From Rhizobium sp. WYCCWR10014 (GTDB lineage Bacteria > Pseudomonadota > Alphaproteobacteria > Rhizobiales > Rhizobiaceae), in contig NZ_LXFU01000048.1 of assembly GCF_001657485.1 (NCBI RefSeq), positions 186,001 through 250,000 of the forward strand: a stretch of DNA of 64,000 nucleotides. Reading direction: 5' to 3'. The translations under genes were made by a program, and so were the position numbers. Below are positions 9,401 to 16,254 of this stretch, in pieces. The notes under the pieces were generated by a model. That model did no database searches, had not been told where the DNA came from, and worked only from the letters and a program-made list of their open reading frames with translations. Each line of letters opens with the position of its first letter. The first letter of the stretch is position 1.

Positions 9401-9533
9401 GCTGACGCTCTTCATCACCCCGGTCATCTTCGTCGAGATGGACCGCTTCGGAAACTTCCTCGGCCGCCTGATCGGCCACAAGAAGGTCGAGGAGCCGCAG
9501 CTGCAAGAGGCAAGGGCAATGGCCGCCGAGTGA
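6417..9533 (+). CDS. RND efflux transporter permease (AcrB/MdtB/MdtC type)
   Basis: This 1038-residue proton-driven pump belongs to the HAE1 family. It opens with the typical N-terminus (NFCIQRPVATTLLAIGVILAG), followed by a large periplasmic loop, six helices, a second periplasmic loop and six more helices. The TM4 proton-relay pair is present in GLVVDDAIVMLEN, and the family signature GIVKKNAIMMIDVA is in the second half. The length matches AcrB/MdtB. It exports hydrophobic or amphiphilic compounds from the inner membrane and periplasm; the substrate is not predictable. It is the second gene of a bicistronic operon and is followed by a very stable hairpin. Confidence 0.96.
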   Translation: MIPNFCIQRPVATTLLAIGVILAGLAGYQLVPVAALPQVDFPTINVSAQLSGASPQTMATSVSTPLIKQFETIPGITEISASSSLGSTSIVLQFDLNRDIDAAAADVQAAISHATRQLPDNLTTPPSYRKTNPADAPVMLLSIQSNTMPRSKLDDIAENIISPSLSTLPGVAQVSVFGAQTYAVRVEVDPNKLLTRGIGIDTVNKALAAANAQQPVGTLQNNSQSMTITANTQRTNAEQFRSLVIANPNGAPIHLGDIADVQDSVENQYTGSWYDGQRGIILAIQRQPDANTVDVVDAINAKLPQLHAEIPSSVNTVVMNDAAKPIRDAISDVKFTLLLTIGLVVLVIYLFTGHATATIIPGLAVPLSLISTFGMMYVLGYSIDNISLLGLTLAVGLVVDDAIVMLENILRHVEEGMPVREAAIKGAGEVSYTIISMSVSLIAVFIPILLMGGVVGRVFNEFGMVVAIAIISSAIVSLTVTPMLASRLSNHQSRPPLIIRIFDAGFERTLRGYDRAVGWCLGHRPAILGVFLASVALTIYFFMTLPTSFFPQEDIGRLTISTQARQDISYSAMAALQQEAAAVVKANPAVNHVMSTIGGNPNKPQNNGSMFVELKDKKQRAPLDQTLRELRTAINKIPGLQAFVTPNQSLRFGGRQTASQYQLVVQALNVDQTNLWSGKIQAAMRKDRLFTDVTSDAQNNALQANIVIDTERAAAYGIDNDTLRTTLQESFSGFAAAEIQSTGDSYDVIVEYDTSKPWDDQKLSEIRVASANGSLVPLSNFAHVERTVGPVTINQTGQLVSTTVSFNLPEGVSLSDATARIDQIKTELSMPADVFTSYGGTAEIFEQSQGNTPYLILAAVLTIYVVLGVLYESFIHPLTILSGLPAAAFGALLALDIMGFDLSIIALIGLLMLIGIVKKNAIMMIDVAVETMRTTGEKATVAIHEACVRRFRPIMMTTFCALLGALPIALGTGASSELRQPLGIAVVGGLIVSQMLTLFITPVIFVEMDRFGNFLGRLIGHKKVEEPQLQEARAMAAE

Positions 9534-9574
9534 TGACGGCCCTCTGAGTTCGGCATTGCCAATTGACCCTTGCG

Positions 9575-9610
9575 GCGCACTTCTTCTTCCAACCGGGAGA
9601 AGAAGTGCGC
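9575..9610 (+). terminator. Strong hairpin downstream of the RND operon
   Basis: A 16-bp stem with one G-U pair (arms 9575-9590 and 9595-9610) closes a 4-nt loop AACC. No U-tract follows, so it is either an imperfect terminator or an mRNA 3'-end stabiliser. It lies 41 nt after the pump stop. Confidence 0.6.
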
Positions 9611-9753
9611 CCGCGATCACATCAACTTCCGCTCCTCTTGAATGTGTCACGCCTCTGTGGCATCACCCGCCCTCCTGAATCCGGGGCGTCCTTACGCCCT
9701 TTCGCGGAGCGATGCTCCGTCTCCAATAACAATCGGCATCAAGAGGTGCGGGC

Positions 9754-11046
9754 ATGGCTCAGGCGCTGGGTTTCGACTTCGGCACGACGAATACGGTTCT
9801 CGCCATGGCGGATGGCGGGGCGACGCGCTCGATGGCGTTCACGAGCACGGAGGGTACGACAGACAGCATGCGCACGGCGCTTTCCTTCATGAAGGATGCG
9901 CAGCTCGGCGCTTCGGCGCTGAAGGTCGAAGCCGGCCATGCGGCGATCCGCCAGTTCATCGACAATCCCGGCGAATGTCGCTTTCTGCAGTCGATCAAGA
10001 CGTTTGCGGCGAGCGCGCTGTTCCAGGGCACGCTGATCTTCGCCAAGCGGCATAATTTCGAGGATCTGATGGAGATCTTCGTGCGGCGCCTGCGCAACTA
10101 TGCCGGCGACCACTGGCCTTCGGATGTCAGCCGCATCGTCACCGGCCGGCCGGTGCATTTCGCCGGCGCCAGCCCCGATCCGGCGCTGGCGACCGAACGC
10201 TACAATGAGGCGCTGTCGCGCTTCGGCTTTCCCGAGATCCACTATGTCTACGAACCGGTCGCTGCCGCCTTCTACTTCGCGCAGAACCTGAAGCAGGATG
10301 CAACCGTGCTGGTCGCCGATTTCGGCGGCGGTACCACCGACTATTCACTGATCCGCTTCGAGACCGTCGCCGGCAAGCTGACCGCGACGCCGATCGGCCA
10401 TTCCGGCGTCGGCGTCGCCGGCGACCATTTCGACTACAGGATGATCGACAACATCGTCGCGCCGCTGATCGGCAAGGGCAGCCATTTCAAAAGCTTCGAC
10501 AAGATCCTCGAAGTGCCGTCCAACTACTATTCCAGCTTCGGCCGCTGGAACCAGCTGTCGATCTTCAAGACGACGCGCGAATTCGAGGATCTGAAGAAGC
10601 TAGTGCGCACCAGCCTGGAACCGGAAAAGCTCGAAATCTTCATTGACCTGATCGATCATGACGAGGGCTACCCGCTCTATCAGGCGGTGTCGGCGACGAA
10701 GATGGCGCTCTCGGCCTCGGAGGAAGCGCCTTTCGATTTCGCGCCGCTTGGCCGCAGCGGACATCGCAGCATCAAGCGAAGCGACTTCGAAGGCTGGATC
10801 GCCGATGATCTCGCCCGCATCGAAGGCGCGCTCGACGACGTGCTCGACAAGACCGAGACGAAACCGTCGGAGATCGACAAGGTGTTCTTGACCGGCGGCA
10901 CCTCCTTCGTGCCGGCGGTGCGCCGCATCTTTACAGAGCGCTTCGAGCGCGACCGGATCGAAAGCGGCGGCGAGCTGTTGTCGATCGCCCATGGCCTGGC
11001 GCTGATCGGCGAACGCGACGACATCGCGCAATGGACTGTGCAATAG
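9754..11046 (+). CDS. Hsp70-family protein, YegD-like short form
   Basis: This 430-residue protein consists essentially of the actin/Hsp70 ATPase domain. Phosphate 1 motif DFGTTN is at residues 8-13, YEPVAAAFYF is the connect motif, DFGGGTTDYS is phosphate 2, and TGGTSFVPAVR is the adenosine motif. The substrate-binding and lid domains of DnaK are absent, as in E. coli YegD. The role is unknown; a chaperone-like or regulatory ATPase is likely. The start at 9754 follows GAGGTGCGGGC. It appears monocistronic, with a terminator at 11054. Confidence 0.9.
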   Translation: MAQALGFDFGTTNTVLAMADGGATRSMAFTSTEGTTDSMRTALSFMKDAQLGASALKVEAGHAAIRQFIDNPGECRFLQSIKTFAASALFQGTLIFAKRHNFEDLMEIFVRRLRNYAGDHWPSDVSRIVTGRPVHFAGASPDPALATERYNEALSRFGFPEIHYVYEPVAAAFYFAQNLKQDATVLVADFGGGTTDYSLIRFETVAGKLTATPIGHSGVGVAGDHFDYRMIDNIVAPLIGKGSHFKSFDKILEVPSNYYSSFGRWNQLSIFKTTREFEDLKKLVRTSLEPEKLEIFIDLIDHDEGYPLYQAVSATKMALSASEEAPFDFAPLGRSGHRSIKRSDFEGWIADDLARIEGALDDVLDKTETKPSEIDKVFLTGGTSFVPAVRRIFTERFERDRIESGGELLSIAHGLALIGERDDIAQWTVQ

Positions 11047-11053
11047 AGCCGGC

Positions 11054-11082
11054 AAGGGTGGGCAATCGGCCGCCCGCCCTTT
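11054..11082 (+). terminator. Terminator after the Hsp70-like gene
   Basis: A 10-bp stem (11054-11063 with 11072-11081, one G-U pair) has an 8-nt loop and ends in TTT. It starts 8 nt after the stop codon. Confidence 0.65.
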
Positions 11083-11114
11083 CAATGCCCCTGTCACTCC
11101 GCTAAGCTTGCCGC

Positions 11115-12017
11115 ATGATCTCCGCCAACGACCTCTCCCCAGCCGAGCTTGCGGCGCTTCTGCATTTCCATGCCGATGCCGGCGTGGAATGGCTGCTGGA
11201 GGAAGAGGCGATCGACCGCTTCGCCGAGTTCGAAGCGATGAAGGCCGCCCGCCGCCCGGCGGCGGCACAGGCGCAGCAGCAACGTCCCGCCGCTGGGGAG
11301 CGCCCTGCCCCAGGTCAGGCACAGGTGCGCCCGAATGCAGCATCACGCCCAGCGCCTGCCGAACGCGCAGCGTCCGGCCCGCAACCGGCAATCCCGGATG
11401 GCGAGGCGGTGCAGCAGGCGCGCTTCGTCGCCGAAACCGCGCGATCGCTCAGTGAGCTCAAGACCGCCATCGAATCCTTCAACGGCTGCAACCTCAAGCA
11501 CAGTGCCCGTTCGACCATCTTTGCCAGTGGCGATGCCGAAAGCGGGATCATGGTGATCGGCTCGGCGCCGAGTGCCGAAGACGATCGTGAGGGCAGGCCT
11601 TTTTCCGGAAAATCCGGCCAGCTGTTCGACAAGATGCTGGCGGCGATCGGGCTGACGCGTTCAGCCATTCTGCTGACGCAGGTCATCCCCTGGCGGCCAC
11701 CTGGCAATCGTGCGCCGTCGGCGGCGGAAATGGACATCTGCCGCCCCTTCATCGAGCGGCAGATCGCGCTTGCCGAACCGAAGGCGATCCTGTTGCTCGG
11801 CAATTTTTCGGCGCGCTTCTTCTTCGGCGAAAACGATACGATTCACGGGTTGCGCGGCCGTTGGAAGGAGATTGCCGCTGCGGACTGTGTCATTCCTGCC
11901 ATAGCCAGCCTGCATCCGCAGGATCTGTTAACCGCGCCTGTAAACAAGCGGCTGGCCTGGAATGACCTACTGGCTTTTCAGGCGAAGCTTAAGTCCCTCT
12001 CTTTGCTTAGAAATTAG
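11115..12017 (+). CDS. Uracil-DNA glycosylase family 4/5-like protein, divergent
   Basis: This 300-residue protein carries an N-terminal helical segment and an Ala/Pro/Gln-rich linker (about 45-95) before the UDG fold. Family hallmarks are present: GRPFSGKSGQLFDKML, PWRPPGNRAPSAAE, LLLGNFSARFFF and the C-terminal SLHPQDLL with the conserved His. Departures are notable. The usual GEAPG motif reads GSAPS, and only two of the four iron-sulfur cysteine positions are filled (Cys in FNGC and in DICRPF; Trp replaces the one before RPPGNR). It may be an alphaproteobacterial variant without an intact 4Fe-4S cluster. The base-excision repair role is inferred from the family. Confidence 0.8.
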   Translation: MISANDLSPAELAALLHFHADAGVEWLLEEEAIDRFAEFEAMKAARRPAAAQAQQQRPAAGERPAPGQAQVRPNAASRPAPAERAASGPQPAIPDGEAVQQARFVAETARSLSELKTAIESFNGCNLKHSARSTIFASGDAESGIMVIGSAPSAEDDREGRPFSGKSGQLFDKMLAAIGLTRSAILLTQVIPWRPPGNRAPSAAEMDICRPFIERQIALAEPKAILLLGNFSARFFFGENDTIHGLRGRWKEIAAADCVIPAIASLHPQDLLTAPVNKRLAWNDLLAFQAKLKSLSLLRN

Positions 12018-12148
12018 CCAAAGTTGAATAATTTGTGAATCAATCTATGCGTTTTTCGCATGGCTGCATCCCGCCGTGATGCATTGCGGAATCTATGCTG
12101 CATCGCAATATCAGCTGTGTCTTGGGAGGAATCACAGGAACCAAGGCC

Positions 12149-12340
12149 ATGAACAAGCGTTTTCGTCCTATCCATAGCGGGTTTGAAACCCTTCGCCTCG
12201 CCGGCGACCAGGTTCGTTCCACTCAAGGCTACAGCCGTTTCGGCTTTGCCACGAACGAACAGATGATTGCCCGCGGCACCGGCATCAACAGCCGTACGGC
12301 GCGCCCGAACGCCATTTTTTCGGACTTCCAGCAATATTGA
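12149..12340 (+). CDS. Small conserved-looking hypothetical protein (63 aa)
   Basis: This short protein starts MNKRFRPIHSG and is polar and basic, without a signal peptide or membrane helix. It contains a central GYSRFGFATNEQMIARGTG stretch. ATG at 12149 is chosen because AGGAA precedes it by 8 nt; an upstream in-frame ATG at 12095 lacks a good ribosome site. Codon use resembles genuine genes. I recognise no family. Confidence 0.55.
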   Translation: MNKRFRPIHSGFETLRLAGDQVRSTQGYSRFGFATNEQMIARGTGINSRTARPNAIFSDFQQY

Positions 12341-12383
12341 GCGGCAGGCCTTGCGCCTGCCCTTTCGTGTCAAGAGTACCAAC

Positions 12384-12542
12384 ATGTCGACGATCCTGAT
12401 ATCGCTTCTGCGCAACATCGAAACCTTCGAGCACATCCGCGTCGCGGTCTGCGCCGCGCGGGAATATGAGCGCGAGCTCTCGGTCAAGCCAGCGGATGTC
12501 GCCACGTGCAATGGCGCAGGTACAGCGGCGATCGTTCTCTGA
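12384..12542 (+). CDS. Possible small hypothetical protein (52 aa)
   Basis: An open frame starting MSTILISLLRNIETFEHIR follows the 63-aa gene on the same strand and ends exactly at the boundary of the convergent gene at 12543. The hydrophobic start and mixed tail are plausible, but no clear Shine-Dalgarno sequence or family supports it. Confidence 0.35.
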   Translation: MSTILISLLRNIETFEHIRVAVCAAREYERELSVKPADVATCNGAGTAAIVL

Positions 12543-13430
12543 TCAAACGACCATTTCCTCCATCTGGGCTTTCGCCCATTCGAAGGCTTCGTCGACATAG
12601 GCGAACTTGACCGCCTGCCAGGCGCAATATTCCTCGACGAAATCCCGCGATATCCAAAGGTGCGTCTTGCGCGGCTCGTCCTGCCAGCCGACGCAGCCGC
12701 GTTGCGCCGCTTTTGCCAGCAGCCGCTGCAGATGCGTGCGCGACATCATGAAATCGGCAGCGAGCGCGCGGGTTTCGACACGGCCGACGGACAGCCTCCC
12801 CGGCTCGCTGCTTTCCATATCCATCCGGGCAATATCCATCCGGGCGATGAAGTTGTCGACGACGAGGCCGCCGGCTTCCGTCCAGAGGAACAGCGCCACC
12901 TGCTCCGGCGGCTCGCGCCAGGCGGCATCTTCGAGGCAATGGCGGGCAATGCGCGGCTGAATGAGCCGCATCAGTGATGGATTTGCCTGGAAAAAGGCTG
13001 CCCTTTGACCGCCGTCGAGCAGGTCGAGCGCGCCGAGATTGGAGAAAAGCCAGGCAAACATTCCCTGATGGCTGACGTCGGCCGGTTCGAAATGACGTGG
13101 CCGCCGCCGCTCGTCGCCGGGCGTGTGGGAAATGAAGCGGTAGGTATAAAGTTCTTCGATGAAGGCGAGCACGGTGTTGCGGCTCGCCACCTTGTGCGCG
13201 GTGATGCGCCCGGTCAGCCGAACGGCGGTGAAACCCGACGTCGGGTCGCGCGGATCATATTCCAGATGGAGGGCATAGGCAGTCTGGGTCAGAAGCCAGC
13301 GTTGATGCGAGGCGAGCAGTCGCGCCAGCCGCGGACCGGCATCGAACATGCCGCGCATCTGCCCAGCCAAAAAGCGAATGCTCATCAGAAAGGAAGAGTT
13401 CCCCACCAATTGCTCCGCTGTGAATGCCAT
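12543..13430 (-). CDS. Hypothetical protein with possible C-terminal helix-turn-helix
   Basis: This 295-residue soluble protein has no family I recognise. The start at 13430 (MAFTAEQLVGNS) is preferred: GGAGA lies about 9 nt upstream, and the 26 residues upstream in the open frame look non-native. The C-terminal third (MMSRTHLQRLLAKAAQRGCVG) resembles a helix-turn-helix followed by a wing, suggesting a DNA-binding protein. The N-terminal two thirds are rich in aromatic residues. A 15-bp tandem duplication at 12817-12846 repeats five residues (MDIAR) in frame. It is monocistronic. Confidence 0.7.
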   Translation of the reverse strand: MAFTAEQLVGNSSFLMSIRFLAGQMRGMFDAGPRLARLLASHQRWLLTQTAYALHLEYDPRDPTSGFTAVRLTGRITAHKVASRNTVLAFIEELYTYRFISHTPGDERRRPRHFEPADVSHQGMFAWLFSNLGALDLLDGGQRAAFFQANPSLMRLIQPRIARHCLEDAAWREPPEQVALFLWTEAGGLVVDNFIARMDIARMDMESSEPGRLSVGRVETRALAADFMMSRTHLQRLLAKAAQRGCVGWQDEPRKTHLWISRDFVEEYCAWQAVKFAYVDEAFEWAKAQMEEMVV

Positions 13431-13675
13431 TATGCTTTTCTCCACCCCCGCTCGCCGGCCAGCGTTCGGAGCAACGACACCGAGAGCTCCTCCGGCATCA
13501 ACGGCCATTCAGACATGCACAGCTTGGAATAAATGATACTCTCTCATGTTCAACAATCATATTCCACCGGCTGGCGGTATCCCAAGAATTCACCATTCTT
13601 TTCACTCTTTGAGCGCAAGTTTCAAGTCGCCGCAATCACTGCGTTAAAACCTTGATAAACATGCGCTTGCAGGCG

Positions 13676-14614
13676 TCAGGCTTGCGGCGTCGTGGCCTTG
13701 CGCGCCTCTCTCTGCTCGATGCCCAGCTGATGCTCGCGATAGATGATGAAGATGCCGGCGGCGACGACGATGACGGTGCCGATCAGCATGGTCACGCTCG
13801 GCACGTCGCCGAAGACGAAATAGGCGACAATGCCGCCGAGCAGGATCGAGGTATATTCGAACGGCGCGATGGTGGAGACGTCGGCATAGCGGTAACTTTC
13901 CGTCAGCAGGATCTGCGCGACGCCGCCGCAAAAACCGGCGGCGATCAGATAGAGCGCCGTCGGCCATGCCAGGATGAGCCAGCCGAAGGGAAGTGAAGCC
14001 AGCGAGAAGACCGAGGCGGTGATCGAGAAATAGAGCACGATCGTTGCCGTCTTCTCTTCCTCGACGAGGCGGCGCACCTGGATCATCGCCACGCCGCCGA
14101 GAACGGCCGAGAGCAGCACGCAGAGCGCGCCGACGGCCTGTTCTGCTTCCATGCCGCCGTCGCGAAACAGCGTGAGTTTCGGCCAGGAAACGATGGCGAC
14201 GCCGACGATGCCGACCAGGACGGCGCTCCAGCGATAGATGCGCACGGTCTCGCCGAGAAAAACGGCAGCGAAGACGACGGCGACGAGCGGCAACGCGTAG
14301 CCGAGCGCGATCGCCTCCGGCAGCGGCAGATGCAGCAGGCCGTAGAAACCGAAAGCCATCGACAAGATGCCGATCGTGCCGCGTTTCAGGTGACCGATTG
14401 GATTGGCGGTGTAGAAGGCGGCGCGCAACTGCCTGTTATAGGCCAGATAGGCCATGATCGGGAAAAGCGCGAAGAACGACCTGCAGAAGGTGACCTGACC
14501 CGGCGGGATGTCTGAGCCGGCCAGCTTGATGAAGGTCTGCATGGCCAGGAAGACCACGACCGACGAGACTTTCAGCGCAATGCCTCTCATCGGGTTTCTG
14601 AGAACCGAGTGCAT
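13676..14614 (-). CDS. DMT/EamA-family transporter
   Basis: This 312-residue protein has about ten hydrophobic helices arranged as two EamA repeats (the first after IALKVSSVVVFLAMQTF, the second after VGALCVLLSAVLGG). It is a complete drug/metabolite exporter of the RhaT/YdcZ-like superfamily and ends in a short basic cytoplasmic tail. The substrate is unknown. It is monocistronic and divergent from the chemoreceptor-like gene at 14960. Confidence 0.88.
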   Translation of the reverse strand: MHSVLRNPMRGIALKVSSVVVFLAMQTFIKLAGSDIPPGQVTFCRSFFALFPIMAYLAYNRQLRAAFYTANPIGHLKRGTIGILSMAFGFYGLLHLPLPEAIALGYALPLVAVVFAAVFLGETVRIYRWSAVLVGIVGVAIVSWPKLTLFRDGGMEAEQAVGALCVLLSAVLGGVAMIQVRRLVEEEKTATIVLYFSITASVFSLASLPFGWLILAWPTALYLIAAGFCGGVAQILLTESYRYADVSTIAPFEYTSILLGGIVAYFVFGDVPSVTMLIGTVIVVAAGIFIIYREHQLGIEQREARKATTPQA

Positions 14615-14959
14615 GATCCTGGCTCTTAATACTGCTCAAGCGAAATGGGGGAACGCGTTCGACTCGGGAACGCAGCGAGTGACGTCTTGCATCGTAGCGA
14701 AAGAAAAAACCGATTGGCGAAAAAACCGCAAGCGACACGAGAGAATCACAAAAACGCCGCCAGCGGCAGGCCCAACCGTGCTGCTTATGCGCCACCGCTC
14801 TGAAATTTCGCGTTTTGAGCCATTCACCCCGAAAATGTTCATTTCGCGGTGCTAGCCGTTAACCAATTGAAAACCATAGGCAAGCATCGTTTTTTATCGC
14901 TGATCTCGAAATTTTCTTCACCACACAAACAATTGCCCGCTCCTTCCAGGATCCATTTG
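14615..14959. other. 345-bp intergenic region between divergent genes
   Basis: I see no gene here. The region must carry the promoters of the EamA gene (minus) and the chemoreceptor-like gene (plus). It becomes AT-rich near 14860-14930. I found no convincing palindrome or promoter pair. Confidence 0.4.
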
Positions 14960-16066
14960 ATGAAGCCGCTTAGCGCCGAAACCATTGCCCAGTCGCAGAA
15001 TGCGACACCGCGGTCCATGCGCGTCGTCACCGACGGCATCAGCACCGACCTAGAGCGCTTCAGCGCCGACAACACCCATATCGTCAAGCAGATCAAGCTG
15101 CTGGCGATCAATGCGCTGATCGAGGCAGCCAGAGCCGGCGAGACCGGAAAGGGCTTCGCCGTTGTTGCCAACGAGGTGCAGCGGCTGGCGCAGATCGCGA
15201 CCGACATTACCGGCAGGTTCGAGAGCAACGTGCTTGGCCGGATCGGCCTCAGCCGCGCCATGGCGGATTCGCTGGTCGAGGAGATGGAGGGCGTTCGCCT
15301 CACCGATCTGGCGCAGACACTGGTGCAGCTCATCGTCCGCAACCTTTTCGAACGCACGGCCGATGTGCGCTGGTGGGCTACGGACCCGGCGCTTTGGCAG
15401 GCGCTGCAGAACCCGAGCCGGGAAACCGTCGCCTTTGCGGCGGAGCGTCTCGGCGCCATCAACCGCTTCTACACCGTCTATCTCGATCTCGTCATGACCG
15501 ATCTCTCGGGCAAGGTGATCGCATCCGCCAATCCCAAGTTCCAGCGCAAGATCGTCGGCACGAGCCTTGCCGGCGATCCGTGGTTCCGGGCTGCATCGGC
15601 CTGCTCCTCCGGCGACGCGTATATCGTCGACGATGTCAAAGCGAGCCCGCTGCACGACGCCAGGCATGCGCTCGTCTACGCCACAGGCATCCGCGAAGAG
15701 GGCAAGCTCGACGGACGGCTGATCGGCACGCTCGGCGTCTATTTCGACTGGCAGAACCAGGGCCAGGCGATCGTCGAGAAGGAGGCCAACCTGCCGCCAC
15801 AGCTGGCGGAAAAAACGACGGTCATGCTGCTCGACGGCAAGAGCCGGGTCATCGCCACCACCAATCCCGCCTTGCTCTTTTCGCATTTCGCGCTCGCCAA
15901 CCCGTCCGGCCAGGCGAAAGGCAGCTACTACGACAATAACGGCTCGATCGTCGCCTTCGCGCGCACTCTCGGCTACGAGGATTACGACGGGCTCGGCTGG
16001 TACGGCGTCGTCGTGCAGCAGACGGAAAACGACGCGACGATCAAGGCCGCGCTCAATCTGAAGTAG
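14960..16066 (+). CDS. Soluble methyl-accepting chemotaxis-like protein with C-terminal cache domain
   Basis: This 368-residue protein (start 14960, AGGA 8 nt upstream) has an unusual order. At about residues 40-80 it carries only the tip of an MCP signalling hairpin (LLAINALIEAARAGETGKGFAVV, with the EAARAGE core that contacts CheA/CheW). A helical linker and a cache-type sensory domain fill the rest (FYTVYLDLVMTDLSGKVIASANP, FRAASACSSGDAYIVDDV, LIGTLGVYFDW). There is no membrane segment, HAMP or long coiled-coil bundle, so it should be cytoplasmic. Classic MCPs place the sensor first and the hairpin last. It may feed a cytosolic signal to a chemotaxis-like array; the ligand is unknown. Confidence 0.82.
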   Translation: MKPLSAETIAQSQNATPRSMRVVTDGISTDLERFSADNTHIVKQIKLLAINALIEAARAGETGKGFAVVANEVQRLAQIATDITGRFESNVLGRIGLSRAMADSLVEEMEGVRLTDLAQTLVQLIVRNLFERTADVRWWATDPALWQALQNPSRETVAFAAERLGAINRFYTVYLDLVMTDLSGKVIASANPKFQRKIVGTSLAGDPWFRAASACSSGDAYIVDDVKASPLHDARHALVYATGIREEGKLDGRLIGTLGVYFDWQNQGQAIVEKEANLPPQLAEKTTVMLLDGKSRVIATTNPALLFSHFALANPSGQAKGSYYDNNGSIVAFARTLGYEDYDGLGWYGVVVQQTENDATIKAALNLK

Positions 16067-16112
16067 CGCCCTCCTCCTCGCGGCCGTGGTCATCCGTTGC
16101 CGATAAGATATT

Positions 16113-16144
16113 TTGCCCGTGAACTTGGCGTTCGCGGGCAATTT
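16113..16144 (+). terminator. Terminator after the chemoreceptor-like gene
   Basis: A 12-bp stem with one G-U pair (16113-16124 with 16130-16141) has a 5-nt loop and is followed by TTT. It lies 46 nt after the stop. Confidence 0.65.
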
Positions 16145-16254
16145 GCTTTAAGTTTAGTTCAGACTTTAATGTAATCATCCCCGGCAAAATTTATGGCAGA
16201 GTGCGCCCGCCTCTGTATTCCGCGGTTATCAAATAACGGTCTTCAGGAAACACC

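Noticed and set aside
7587..9650. Minus-strand open frame of 687 codons
   Set aside because: It is a shadow of the RND pump gene, with composition (Arg/His/Asp-rich, no motifs) typical of antisense frames.
12014..12598. Minus-strand open frame of 194 codons
   Set aside because: It overlaps two better-supported small plus-strand genes and has no family or ribosome-site support.
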